From an uncultured Alphaproteobacteria bacterium (lineage in GTDB: Bacteria; Pseudomonadota; Alphaproteobacteria; Puniceispirillales; UBA1172), in contig OY288107.1 of assembly GCA_958431225.1 (NCBI GenBank), positions 817,953 through 881,952 of the forward strand: 64,000 bases of DNA, read 5' to 3'. The notes under the pieces were generated by a model. It did not search any database. It had not been told where the DNA came from and worked only from the letters and a program-made list of their open reading frames with translations. Numbering within the stretch: position 1 is the first letter of the stretch; every line of letters starts with the position of its first letter. Both the position numbers and the translations under genes were made by a program. Below are positions 54,169 through 62,433 of the stretch, piece by piece.

Positions 54169-54245
54169 CTTGGCATTGCTATATCCTATAAAGAGTTTTG
54201 GTTGATAATTTCATGTTAGGGCAAAAATTTTTATGTTGGGTCAAG
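54169..54245. repeat. Direct repeat copy 2: ogt-like start, leader and real mnmE start
   Basis: 77 bp matching 53830-53905. On the minus strand it keeps the first four codons of ogt (MPSK) before the reading frame diverges; on the plus strand it runs into the functional mnmE start at 54233. Confidence 0.85.
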
Positions 54246-55597
54246 ATGAGACCATTTTTGCGTTAGGGACTGCGGGCGGTCGTGGTGGCATTCAGGTGAT
54301 TCGCATTTCGGGTGCGGGTGCGGGGGGTGCTTTGCGCGCGCTTGCAGGGGGTATCCCGCCCCCGCGCATGCTGCGTTTTACGGCGATTCGTGATGGGGAC
54401 GGCGCGTTGTTGGATCGTGGCATGGCGGTATGGTTCCCGCACCCGGCCTCGCCGACCGGGGAGGATTATGCGGAGTTGCATCTGCACGGCGCCCCGCAAA
54501 TTGCGCGTTTGGTTTTGGGGGCATTAGGGGCGTTGGAGGGCTTGCGTTTGGCGGAGGCAGGGGAGTTCACCCGCCGCGCCTTTCTCAACGGCAAAATGAG
54601 CCTAGACCAAGCCGAAGCCCTAGCCGATGTGATAGACGCCGACACCATCACCCAACACCGCCAAGCCATGGCACGCCTAGACGCCCCCTTGAGCCAAATC
54701 ACCGAAACATGGCGCGCACAACTCATAAACATGATGGCACAACTAGAAGCAGTGCTAGATTTCGCAGACGAAGAAATCCCGCAAAATATCCTAGACACAT
54801 TAAACCGCGAACTAAAAGAAATAACAAAAGAAATCAACGATTTAATAAAGGAAAACAAACGCGGACCCATCATAAGAGACGGCATCAACATAGTGCTATT
54901 AGGAAAACCAAATGCCGGCAAATCCACCTTCCTAAACGCCCTAGCCGGACGCGAAGAAGCCATCGTATCCGCCGAAGCCGGCACCACCCGCGACATCATA
55001 AACGTCTCCCTAGACATCCAAGGCTACGCCGTCCACATAAAAGACACAGCAGGACTCCGCCCAACCCAAAGCGCCCCAAAAAATGCTATAGAACAAGAAG
55101 GCGTCCGCCGCGCCACCAAAGCCGCCCAACAAGCCGACATCGTCGTAGCACTCATAGAAGCCAACACCCCAAACCCAAAAACCGCGCTAAACGAACTCCT
55201 AAAACAAGCAGAAATCACCAAAAAACCACCCATAATCATGCCAGTAATCAGCAAAGCAGACCTGCAAAAAAACCAAACAACACCAAAAAATTGGACAAAA
55301 ATATCCGCAAAAAACAACACAGGACTAGAAAAATGGCAACAAAAACTCAGCGAAATCATGGAAACCCTAATAGAAACCAACGAATCAGCACTAATCAGCC
55401 GCCAAAGACACCAAAACCTACTAAAAGAATGCCAAACCCGACTCACACAAGCACAAAAAATAAACCTAAATAAAAACCCAGAACTAACAGCAGAAGAACT
55501 AAGAACCGCCGCCGCCGCCTTGGGCAGAATCTCCGGAAGAATAGACGTGGAAGACGTACTAGACGCTATTTTTAAGTCGTTCTGCATCGGCAAGTAA
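54233..55597 (+). CDS. mnmE: tRNA modification GTPase MnmE
   Basis: With MnmG makes the cmnm5U34 modification of tRNA. The 454 residues show the folate-binding N-domain (ETIFALGTAGGRGGIQVIRIS is its opening, 20 shown as TIFALGTAGGRGGIQVIRIS), the helical domain with LHLHGAP and EFTRRAFLNGKMSLDQAEAL, and the G domain: GKPNAGKS 224-231, TTRD 251-254, DTAG 271-274 and G4 SKAD where NKxD is usual. The C-terminus FCIGK carries the catalytic Cys. Codon choice changes from G/T-rich to A/C-rich near 54570. Confidence 0.96.
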   Translation: MLGQDETIFALGTAGGRGGIQVIRISGAGAGGALRALAGGIPPPRMLRFTAIRDGDGALLDRGMAVWFPHPASPTGEDYAELHLHGAPQIARLVLGALGALEGLRLAEAGEFTRRAFLNGKMSLDQAEALADVIDADTITQHRQAMARLDAPLSQITETWRAQLINMMAQLEAVLDFADEEIPQNILDTLNRELKEITKEINDLIKENKRGPIIRDGINIVLLGKPNAGKSTFLNALAGREEAIVSAEAGTTRDIINVSLDIQGYAVHIKDTAGLRPTQSAPKNAIEQEGVRRATKAAQQADIVVALIEANTPNPKTALNELLKQAEITKKPPIIMPVISKADLQKNQTTPKNWTKISAKNNTGLEKWQQKLSEIMETLIETNESALISRQRHQNLLKECQTRLTQAQKINLNKNPELTAEELRTAAAALGRISGRIDVEDVLDAIFKSFCIGK

Positions 55598-55598
55598 A

Positions 55599-55614
55599 TG
55601 TTTCACGTGAAACA
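55599..55614. promoter_or_regulatory. parS site 1 (ParB-binding)
   Basis: Perfect TGTTTCACGTGAAACA, two bases after the mnmE stop. This is the canonical bacterial parS palindrome. Confidence 0.93.
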
Positions 55615-55628
55615 TTTTTTATTTTTTA

Positions 55629-55734
55629 TGGGGGATTTCATCCCCCAAACCCCCTGACCGCCGAGCGCGGCGGAGCGAATTTTTGGCGTATGCCATAACT
55701 GCCCGCGCCTCTTTTTCAAAAATCGATGATCGCT
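55629..55734. repeat. Solo L arm of the palindromic element
   Basis: Complete L arm from TGGGGGATTTCATCCCCC to CGATGATCGCT, with the palindrome CGCCGAGCGCGGCG. No R arm follows before the next full element; parS site 2 lies in between. Confidence 0.85.
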
Positions 55735-55749
55735 ATGGATTTGTAAAAA

Positions 55750-55765
55750 TGTTTCACGTGAAACA
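55750..55765. promoter_or_regulatory. parS site 2 (ParB-binding)
   Basis: Perfect TGTTTCACGTGAAACA, placed between a solo L arm and a full element in the mnmE-mnmG gap. The flanks (TAAAAATG...AATTTTAT) resemble those of site 1, so the region may be a tandem duplication of parS plus element. Confidence 0.93.
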
Positions 55766-55777
55766 ATTTTATTTTTA

Positions 55778-56120
55778 TGGGGGTTTCACCCCCCAAACCC
55801 CCTGAGCGCGGAACGCCGCGCCGCGAATTTTTGGTGCTTGCCACGGCACACTGCGCCCTTTTTTCAACAACCGATGATCGCTTGATATAATTTTATGATG
55901 GGGGCAAGCCCCCATACCCCCTTGCGCCCCTTCTTTATGGCAAGTTTTGATTTTTCAAAATTAAAATGAAAGATCCCCCAAACACGCGCCCCGCGAGGAA
56001 TTTTTACGAATCCATAGCGATCATCGGTTGTAAAAGAATGGGGCGCAGTTCGTTACGGCATAAACCAAAAATTCGCGGCGCGGCGTTCCGCGCTCGGGGG
56101 TTTGGGGGTGAAACCCCCAT
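55778..56120. repeat. Full-length palindromic element upstream of mnmG
   Basis: 343 bp: L arm 55778 to about 55886, spacer with GGGGGCAAGCCCCC and GCCCCGCGAGGAATTTTTAC, and R arm from about 56018 (AGCGATCATCGGTTG) to the outer GGGTGAAACCCCCAT. Very close to the copies at 3286 and 62081. No gene is visible in 55598-56186 apart from parS sites and these repeats. Confidence 0.9.
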
Positions 56121-56133
56121 AAAAAATAAAAAA

Positions 56134-56149
56134 TGTTTCACGTGAAACA
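56134..56149. promoter_or_regulatory. parS site 3 (ParB-binding)
   Basis: Perfect TGTTTCACGTGAAACA, 38 bp before the chosen mnmG start. An ATG in it (56133) opens the same frame as mnmG, giving MFHVKH. Confidence 0.93.
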
Positions 56150-56186
56150 TTTGACCCAAGACAAATATCCAAGTATGCTCATATCC

Positions 56187-59100
56187 ATGGCAAATTCTTT
56201 TGATATTATTGTTGTAGGTGGTGGTCATGCGGGTGTTGAGGCGGCGGCTGCTGCGGCTCGTATGGGTTCGTGTGTTGGTTTGCTTACGATGTCTCGTGCT
56301 AGCATTGGTGAGATGTCGTGTAATCCGGCGATTGGTGGTTTGGGCAAGGGTCATTTGGTTCGTGAGATTGATGCTTTGGATGGATTGATGGGTCGTGCGA
56401 TTGATGTTTCGGGGATTCAGTTTCGCATGTTGAATCGGTCGCGTGGTGCGGCGGTTCAGGGGCCGCGTGCGCAGGCGGATCGTGGTCTTTACAAGGCGGC
56501 GATTCAGCAATTTTTGGCGGAGATTCCGGGGTTGCACATTATTGAGGCGATGATTGGTGATATTATGATTGAGGGGGGTTGTTTTGCTGGGTTTATTGGT
56601 GAGGATGGTGTGGAATATCGTGCTGGTGCGGCGGTTTTGACCACGGGGACGTTTTTGGGCGGTGTGATTCATTTGGGTGCGAAGCGTGAGGCGGCGGGTC
56701 GTTTTGGTGAGGCGCCGTCGAATCGTTTAGCGGCGCGGTTAAGGGGTGCGGATTTGGGTTTAGCGATTGGTCGTTTGAAGACGGGGACACCGGCGCGGCT
56801 TGATGGTGATACGATTGCGTGGGCGCGTTTGGAGCATCAGCCGGCGGATGCGGTGCCGGTGCCGTTTTCCACTTTGACGGAGGCGATTGCGGTGCCGCAG
56901 ATTGCGTGTGGCATTACGCGCACGAATGCGGAGACGCATCGGATTATCCGCGAATCGCTGCATTTATCGGCGGTTTATTCGGGGCAGATTGGGGGGCAGG
57001 GTCCGCGTTATTGTCCGTCTATTGAGGATAAGGTGGTGCGTTTTCCGGAGCGGACGTCGCATCAGATTTTCTTGGAGCCAGAGGGGTTAGATGATACGAC
57101 AATTTATCCGAATGGCATTTCCACGAGCCTACCTGAATCTGTGCAGGATGCGTTGATTGCGTCCATTGAAGGTCTTGAAAACACGCGCATTTTGCGTTAT
57201 GGCTATGCGATTGAGTATGATTATATTGACCCGCGCGGTTTGACACGAGGGCTAGAGGTGAAAGCATTGCCGGGGCTATTTTTAGCGGGACAAATTAACG
57301 GCACCACCGGCTACGAAGAAGCCGCCGCGCAAGGGTTGATGGCCGGCATCAACGCAGCATTGGCAGCTGGAAGTGATGCGCGGGAGCGTGATTCGCGGGA
57401 GCGTGATTGGGGCGGTGATTCGGCAGGTGATAGGGGCGGGCGTGATTTGACTGATGATGGGGGCAACGATTCAGCAAGTGATTCGCAAGGTGCTACAGCA
57501 GACACCAAAAATGCGCTCCACGGCGCTCCGTGGTCGGCTGATGATGGGGGCAGTGATTCGGGCGATGACTTGCGGGGTGATAATTGGGGCGGTGATTCGG
57601 CAGGTGAGGCGCAGGGTGATTCGGCATCCGCCAAAAATGCGCTCCACGGCGCTCCGTGGTCGGCTGATGATGGGGGCAGTGATTCGGGCGATGACTTGCG
57701 GGGTGATTGGGGTGGTGATTCGGCAGGTGATTCGCGGGGTGATTCGGCATCCGCCAAAAATGCGCTCCACGGCGCTCGGCGGTCGACTGATGATGGGGGC
57801 GGTGATTCGGGTGGGCGTGATTTGACTGATGATTGGGGCGGTGATTCGCAGGGTGATTCTGCTGGCGATAGGTGGCGTGATTCGGGCGGTGATTGGGGGC
57901 GTGATTCGGCTAGTGATTCGGGTGATGATTCGCAGGATGCTACAACATCCGCCAAAAATGCGCCCCGCCGCGCTCGGCGGTCGCGGGGTGATTCGGCTAG
58001 TGATTGGGGGCGTGATTTGGCTGATGATGGGGGCGGTGATTCAGCAAGTGATTCGCCGGATGTTGCGGCATCCGCCAAAAATGCGCCCCGCCGCGTTCGG
58101 CGGTTGGCTGATGATTGGGGCGGTGATTCGGCAAGTGAGGCGGGGGATGTTGCGGCATCCGCCAAAAATGCGCTCCACGGCGCTCCGTGGTCGCAAGGTG
58201 ATTCGGCTAGTGATTGGGATGATGATTTGACAGGTGATTCGCGGGGTGATTCGGCATCTGCCAATAAACCGCCCCGCCGCGCTCATCGGTTGCTGAAAAG
58301 AGAGGCGCAGGGTGCTGTGGCATCCACCAAAAATGCGCTCCACGGCGCTCCGTGGTCGCGGCGCGGCGTTCCGCGCTCGGCTGATGATGGGGGCGATGAT
58401 TCGGGCGATGACTTGCGGGGTGATAATTGGGGCGGTGATTCGGCAAGTGAGGTGCGGGGTGATTCGGCTAGTGAGTGGGGTGGTGATTCGCATGGTGCTG
58501 TGGCATCCGCCAAAAATGCGCTCCACGGCGCTCCGTGGTCGGCAGGTGATTCGCGGGGTGATTCGGCTAGTGAGTGGGGTGGTGATTCGCATGGTGCTGT
58601 GGCATCCGCCAAAAATGCGCTCCACGGCGCTCCGTGGTCGGCAGGTGATTCGCGGGGTGATTCGGCATCCGCCAATAAACCGCCCCGCCGCGTTCATCGG
58701 TTGCTGAAAAGAGAGGCGCAGGGTGATTCGGCTGGCGATTGGTGGCGTGATTCGGCTGGCGATTGGGGGCGTGATTCATCTGGTGATTCGCAGGGTGATT
58801 CGGCATCCGCCAAAAATACGCGGCGCGGCGTTCCGCGCTCGGCTGATGATGGGGGCGATGATTTAGCAAGTGATTCGCAAGATGTTGCGGCATCCGCCAA
58901 AAATGCGCTCCACGGCGCTCCGTGGCGCGCTCGGCGGTGCGTTCTCGACCGTGCTTCTGCTTATATTGGGGTTATGATTGATGATTTGGTTACTCGTGGT
59001 GCTCCGGAGCCTTATCGTATGTTTACGTCGCGGGCGGAGTATCGGTTGTTGTTGCGGGCGGATAATGCTGATCAGCGTTTGACGGATTTGGGTATAGACA

Positions 59101-59597
59101 TTGGCGTGGTTGGTGGGGTTCGTGCGCGGGTTTGGGCGGAGAAGCGGGGGCATTTGGCGCGTGCTGAGGCTTTGTTGGACCATTATCGTTTGACGCCATC
59201 GCAATTAGCCAAGGTTGGTATTTCGGCTAGTCGTGATGGGCGGGCGCAATCGCCTCGGAAATTACTGGCGCGTGATGATGTGCGGATTCGGCATTTATTG
59301 CCTTTATGTCCGCAATTTGCGGAGATTCCGGAGAAATATCATGCGCAGATTGAGACTGATTGTCGTTATGCGGCTTATTTGGGGCGGCAGCGGGCTGATA
59401 TTGAGGCGATGCGTCGTGATGAGGCTTTGGCGATTCCATCGGCGTTGAATTATCGGCAAATTGGTGGGTTATCTGCGGAGAGTGTGGATATTTTGGTGCG
59501 GCATCGTCCGGAGACGATTGCGCATGCGAGTCGGTTGCCGGGGTTGACACCGGCGGCGTTATTGGTGCTGATTCGCCATATTCGGCGTGCCGCTTAA
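56187..59597 (+). CDS. mnmG: tRNA modification enzyme MnmG with a 525-codon repeat insertion
   Basis: FAD-dependent partner of MnmE. The start at 56187 ([20 protein letters not shown]) matches the family; the frame is open from 56133 inside parS. Length is 1136 residues against about 620-630. Residues 1-395 are ordinary MnmG ([30 protein letters not shown] part, [31 protein letters not shown]) and 921-1136 are the ordinary rest ([31 protein letters not shown], and the GidA C-domain). Residues 396-920 replace a linker of about 12 residues and consist of repeats only. No stop or frameshift breaks the frame, so a full-length protein is possible. Codons outside the insert are G/T-rich. Confidence 0.95.
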   Translation: MANSFDIIVVGGGHAGVEAAAAAARMGSCVGLLTMSRASIGEMSCNPAIGGLGKGHLVREIDALDGLMGRAIDVSGIQFRMLNRSRGAAVQGPRAQADRGLYKAAIQQFLAEIPGLHIIEAMIGDIMIEGGCFAGFIGEDGVEYRAGAAVLTTGTFLGGVIHLGAKREAAGRFGEAPSNRLAARLRGADLGLAIGRLKTGTPARLDGDTIAWARLEHQPADAVPVPFSTLTEAIAVPQIACGITRTNAETHRIIRESLHLSAVYSGQIGGQGPRYCPSIEDKVVRFPERTSHQIFLEPEGLDDTTIYPNGISTSLPESVQDALIASIEGLENTRILRYGYAIEYDYIDPRGLTRGLEVKALPGLFLAGQINGTTGYEEAAAQGLMAGINAALAAGSDARERDSRERDWGGDSAGDRGGRDLTDDGGNDSASDSQGATADTKNALHGAPWSADDGGSDSGDDLRGDNWGGDSAGEAQGDSASAKNALHGAPWSADDGGSDSGDDLRGDWGGDSAGDSRGDSASAKNALHGARRSTDDGGGDSGGRDLTDDWGGDSQGDSAGDRWRDSGGDWGRDSASDSGDDSQDATTSAKNAPRRARRSRGDSASDWGRDLADDGGGDSASDSPDVAASAKNAPRRVRRLADDWGGDSASEAGDVAASAKNALHGAPWSQGDSASDWDDDLTGDSRGDSASANKPPRRAHRLLKREAQGAVASTKNALHGAPWSRRGVPRSADDGGDDSGDDLRGDNWGGDSASEVRGDSASEWGGDSHGAVASAKNALHGAPWSAGDSRGDSASEWGGDSHGAVASAKNALHGAPWSAGDSRGDSASANKPPRRVHRLLKREAQGDSAGDWWRDSAGDWGRDSSGDSQGDSASAKNTRRGVPRSADDGGDDLASDSQDVAASAKNALHGAPWRARRCVLDRASAYIGVMIDDLVTRGAPEPYRMFTSRAEYRLLLRADNADQRLTDLGIDIGVVGGVRARVWAEKRGHLARAEALLDHYRLTPSQLAKVGISASRDGRAQSPRKLLARDDVRIRHLLPLCPQFAEIPEKYHAQIETDCRYAAYLGRQRADIEAMRRDEALAIPSALNYRQIGGLSAESVDILVRHRPETIAHASRLPGLTPAALLVLIRHIRRAA
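57372..58946 (+). repeat. In-frame repeat insertion inside mnmG
   Basis: 1575 bp (525 codons) made of two interleaved parts: a 9-12 bp unit around GGTGATTCGGC/GATTGGGGGC coding for [10 protein letters not shown]-type Asp/Ser/Gly/Trp repeats, and about 12 copies of the R-arm core of the palindromic element (for example 57504-57536, 57631-57662, 57754-57785, 57952-57983, 58075-58106, 58162-58193, 58510-58541, 58609-58640, 58810-58842, 58897-58936) coding for [12 protein letters not shown] or [12 protein letters not shown]. Two copies (58261-58380, 58672-58721) extend into longer R-arm sequence and add [17 protein letters not shown]. Confidence 0.93.
58462..58659 (+). repeat. Exact 99-bp tandem duplication in the mnmG insertion
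   Basis: 58462-58560 and 58561-58659 are, as far as I can read, identical; each codes for a 33-residue unit beginning [20 protein letters not shown]. The identity points to a recent unequal exchange or slippage. Confidence 0.85.
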
Positions 59598-59598
59598 A

Positions 59599-60291
59599 AT
59601 GTTTCACGTGAAACATTTGCCGCCTGATGCTTCGCCTGATGCCCTTCCGCATCTGCCGCCTGATGCCTCGCGTGAGGCTGTGCTTGCGGTTCTTGGGGCG
59701 ACGCCTGAACAAGCGGTGCGGTTGGATGCGTATGTGGCTTTGCTGATGGAGGCGCAAAAGGGGGTGAATCTCATTGGTCCGGGGACGCATGGGCAGATTT
59801 GGCAACGGCATATTTTGGATTCGGCGCAGTTGCGGGGGTATATTCTTCCTAATATTTCCCCCAATAATGGGCGCATTATGGATATGGGAAGCGGGGCGGG
59901 GTTTCCGGGGTTGGTGTTGGCGATTCTTATGGGGGATAGTGTTGAAAATCCTATTGAATTGGTGGAAGCGGATGGGCGCAAATGCCGCTTTCTTGAAGCG
60001 GTGATTGAGGCGACCCGGGCACCGGCGGTGGTGGTGCAGGCGCGGTTTGAGGATTTGCCCCCGCGTCAGCCCGATATTATTTTAGCGCGGGCGGTGGCGG
60101 GGCTTGAGGTTTTGCTGAAATGGAGTAGAAATCAGTATCATGCGGATTTGACGTGTCTTTTTATGAAGGGAAAAAAAGTAAATGAGGAATTGACCCACCT
60201 CAAAAACTATCCCAAAATAACCTGTACCACCGCACCGAGTTGCACGCATGCTGATGGGGTGATTTTATGCTTAAAGGGGTTTGGTTCTTAA
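59599..60291 (+). CDS. rsmG: 16S rRNA (guanine527-N7)-methyltransferase RsmG
   Basis: Methylates G527 in 16S rRNA. The ATG at 59599 starts one base before parS site 4, so the protein begins MFHVKH; a GTG start at 59587 is also open. A short PPDASPDALPHLPPDAS repeat precedes the domain. SAM-binding MDMGSGAGFPGLVLAI near 93-108, WQRHILDSAQL and ILARAVAGLEVLLKW are the family motifs. It follows mnmG at once, the classical gidA-gidB pair. Confidence 0.94.
   Translation: MFHVKHLPPDASPDALPHLPPDASREAVLAVLGATPEQAVRLDAYVALLMEAQKGVNLIGPGTHGQIWQRHILDSAQLRGYILPNISPNNGRIMDMGSGAGFPGLVLAILMGDSVENPIELVEADGRKCRFLEAVIEATRAPAVVVQARFEDLPPRQPDIILARAVAGLEVLLKWSRNQYHADLTCLFMKGKKVNEELTHLKNYPKITCTTAPSCTHADGVILCLKGFGS
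59600..59615. promoter_or_regulatory. parS site 4 (ParB-binding), inside the rsmG start
   Basis: Perfect TGTTTCACGTGAAACA that doubles as codons 1-6 of rsmG (MFHVKH). Overlap of a parS site with the gidA/gidB starts is known in other Alphaproteobacteria. Confidence 0.93.
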
Positions 60292-60325
60292 AGGGATTTA
60301 GTCCCGAGGGATTTGGAATTTTAAA

Positions 60326-61123
60326 ATGAAATTTTGCGAAATTATTGCGGTTAGTAACCAAAAAGGCGGGGTGGGGAAAACCACCACGGCGGTCAATCTG
60401 GCGACGGCTTTGGCGGCGTTGGGGCGGCGGGTTTTGGTGGTGGATGCTGACCCCCAAGGCAATGCTAGCACCGGTTTGGGGGTGGAACGGGATGGGCGCG
60501 CCCATGACCTCTATCGGCTGATTTCTGGGGCGATTACGCTCAAAGATGCGCTGATGCCGACTAGTGCCGAAGGCGTGGATTTGATTGCCGCCTCCGCCGA
60601 CCTGTCGGCGATTGAGTTGGAACTCGCTAGCAAAAAAACCCGCAATCATCGTATCAAAACCCTGCTGGATAAGTTGAAAAGTGATTATCAATATATTTTT
60701 ATTGATTGCCCGCCCTCATTAGGTTTGCTGACGGTGAATGCACTAGTCGCGGCGGATTCGGTGCTGATTCCCCTACAATGCGAATATTACGCCCTTGAAG
60801 GCTTGTCGCAACTGATGGAAAGCATAGAGTTGGTGCGCGGCGGGCTCAATCGGCGTCTCGGAATCAAAGGCGTGGTCTTGACCATGTATGATGGACGCAA
60901 TAATCTAGCACAGATGGTGGTGGCGGATGTGCGCGCGCATTTGGGCGCACTAGTGTATAAAACGCTGATTCCGCGTAATGTGCGGGTGTCCGAAGCCCCC
61001 TCCTATGGGGTGCCGGTACTGCTCTATGATGCAAACTCTAGCGGGGCGGAAGCCTATATCGCCCTCGCCCGCGAATTCACAAAACAGGAAGGCAAACATG
61101 ACGCAAAAAACACCAAAAAATAG
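60326..61123 (+). CDS. parA: Chromosome-partitioning ATPase ParA
   Basis: Walker-type ATPase that moves ParB-parS complexes. The 265 residues have the deviant Walker A NQKGGVGKTTTAVNLA near 10-25 with the signature Lys, Walker A' VVDADPQGNASTGLG near 42, Walker B YIFIDCPPSLGLLTVNAL and LTMYDGRNNLAQMVV. No N-terminal HTH, so this is the short chromosomal (Soj) type. It overlaps parB by 26 bp. Confidence 0.96.
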   Translation: MKFCEIIAVSNQKGGVGKTTTAVNLATALAALGRRVLVVDADPQGNASTGLGVERDGRAHDLYRLISGAITLKDALMPTSAEGVDLIAASADLSAIELELASKKTRNHRIKTLLDKLKSDYQYIFIDCPPSLGLLTVNALVAADSVLIPLQCEYYALEGLSQLMESIELVRGGLNRRLGIKGVVLTMYDGRNNLAQMVVADVRAHLGALVYKTLIPRNVRVSEAPSYGVPVLLYDANSSGAEAYIALAREFTKQEGKHDAKNTKK

Positions 61124-62072
61124 CCCCCCGGAAAATGATTCCCAAAAAAATGATTCCCCGAAAAATGATTTTGGGACAAAACGCAACCCTAATGAAAAAG
61201 GATTGGGCGAAAAAAGATTGGGGGAAAAAGGCCCAAGGGAAAAAGGATTGGGACGCGGGCTCAAAGCACTGCTCGGCGACGGTACAGCCCCTAACGCTGC
61301 TACCGACCGCATCATTGCCATTGAATACATTGAACCTAACCCCTGGCAACCCCGCCGCAACTTCCCCGAAGCCGAACTCGCCGAACTCGCGGCAAGCCTC
61401 AAACAACACGGCATGATCCAACCCCTCCTCGTACGCCCACACCCCACCAAACCTGACCATTTCCAACTCATCGCCGGCGAACGCCGCTGGCGCGCCGCAC
61501 AACTCGCCAAACAACACCAAACCCCCATCATCATCCGCAACGCTACCGATAGCGAATCAGCCGAAATCGCCCTCATCGAAAATATGCAACGACAAGACCT
61601 AAACGCCATCGAAGAAGCCGACGGATACCAACGACTCATGGACGAATTCAAATATAAACAAGAAGAACTCGCAAAAATTATCGGTAAATCACGCAGCTAT
61701 ATCGCTAACGCACTCCGCCTCCTCCGCCTGCCCCAAAAAGTCCAAACAATGCTCGCAAACGGAACCCTAACCATCGGACAAGCACGACCACTCATCGGAC
61801 ACGAAAACGCAACACAACTCGCAGAAACTATACAAAAACAAAAACTTAACGCACGACAAGCCGAACAACTCACTACCAAAAAACCAAAAAAACATACACA
61901 AGAAAACGCCAACCTCAAAGCAATCACAGCACAAGTGGAAGACGCACTTGGATTGGATGTGCGCCTGCAATTCAATGACAAAACCGAACGCGGTAGAGTG
62001 GTGCTTAATACCGAATCGCTGGAACAATTTGATGAGCTGATTCACAGACTTTGTTGGAAACAGCATAGTTAG
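61098..62072 (+). CDS. parB: Chromosome-partitioning protein ParB
   Basis: Binds parS and spreads along DNA as a CTP switch. The ATG at 61098 follows GGAAGG. Of 324 residues, 1-55 are Asn/Lys/Glu/Gly repeats (NDSPKNDF, KGLGEKRLGEKG) before the conserved GLGRGLKALLGD. Then IEPNPWQPRRNFPEAELAEL, the CTP motif GERRWRAAQLA, ENMQRQDLNAIEEA, the HTH (KSRSYIANALRLLRLP), and a C-terminal dimer domain. The four perfect parS sites within 6 kb are its targets. Codons become strongly A/C-rich in the second half. Confidence 0.96.
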   Translation: MTQKTPKNSPPENDSQKNDSPKNDFGTKRNPNEKGLGEKRLGEKGPREKGLGRGLKALLGDGTAPNAATDRIIAIEYIEPNPWQPRRNFPEAELAELAASLKQHGMIQPLLVRPHPTKPDHFQLIAGERRWRAAQLAKQHQTPIIIRNATDSESAEIALIENMQRQDLNAIEEADGYQRLMDEFKYKQEELAKIIGKSRSYIANALRLLRLPQKVQTMLANGTLTIGQARPLIGHENATQLAETIQKQKLNARQAEQLTTKKPKKHTQENANLKAITAQVEDALGLDVRLQFNDKTERGRVVLNTESLEQFDELIHRLCWKQHS

Positions 62073-62080
62073 TTTTTTTA

Positions 62081-62424
62081 TGGGGGATTTCATCCCCCAA
62101 ACCCCCTGAGCGGGGAACGCCCCGCGGCGATTTTTTGGCGTATGCCACAATGCACCGCACCCCTCTTTTCAAAAACCGATGATCGCTTGATATAATTTTA
62201 TGATGGGGGCAAGCCCCCATACCCCCATGCGCCCTTTCTTTATGGCAAGTGTTGATTTTTCCAAATTAAAATGAAAGCATCCCCCAAACACGCGCCCCGC
62301 GAGGAATTTTTACGAATCCATAGCGATCATCGGTCTTTGGAAAGAGGGCGCGGTGTGCCGTGGCAAGCACCAAAAATCCGCTCCGCCGCGTTCGGCGGTC
62401 GGGGGTGTGGGGGTGAAACCCCCG
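62081..62424. repeat. Full-length palindromic element between parB and holA
   Basis: 344 bp: L arm 62081 to about 62188, spacer with TTGATATAATTTTATGATGGGGGCAAG-type sequence, GCCCCGCGAGGAATTTTTAC, and R arm from about 62321 to 62424 ending GGGTGAAACCCCCG. It lies between two convergent genes and fills the whole 62073-62433 gap; no gene is visible in it. Its spacer is nearly identical to that at 55778-56120. Confidence 0.9.
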
Positions 62425-62433
62425 CGAAAAAAA

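Noticed and set aside
54430-55473. 347-aa second frame in mnmE
   Set aside because: Arg/His/Pro-rich shadow frame produced by the A/C-rich codons of mnmE.
55778-56120. Extra replication origin proper (DnaA boxes) in the element
   Set aside because: No DnaA-box clusters in the arms or spacer; only the skew pattern suggests origin-like behaviour, so it is reported as a finding and not annotated.
57311-58264. Antisense genes in the mnmG insert (317 aa and others)
   Set aside because: They are reflections of the repeat units on the other strand, without ribosome sites, and contain only the same repeats.
57504-58936. CRISPR-like array: about 12 repeats of 30 bp with spacers
   Set aside because: The intervals are themselves repetitive, all unit sizes are multiples of three, the array is inside the mnmG frame, and no cas gene is present.
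57372-58946. Intein in MnmG
   Set aside because: No Cys/Ser start with splicing blocks, no homing-endonuclease motif and no His-Asn end; the sequence is low-complexity repeats.
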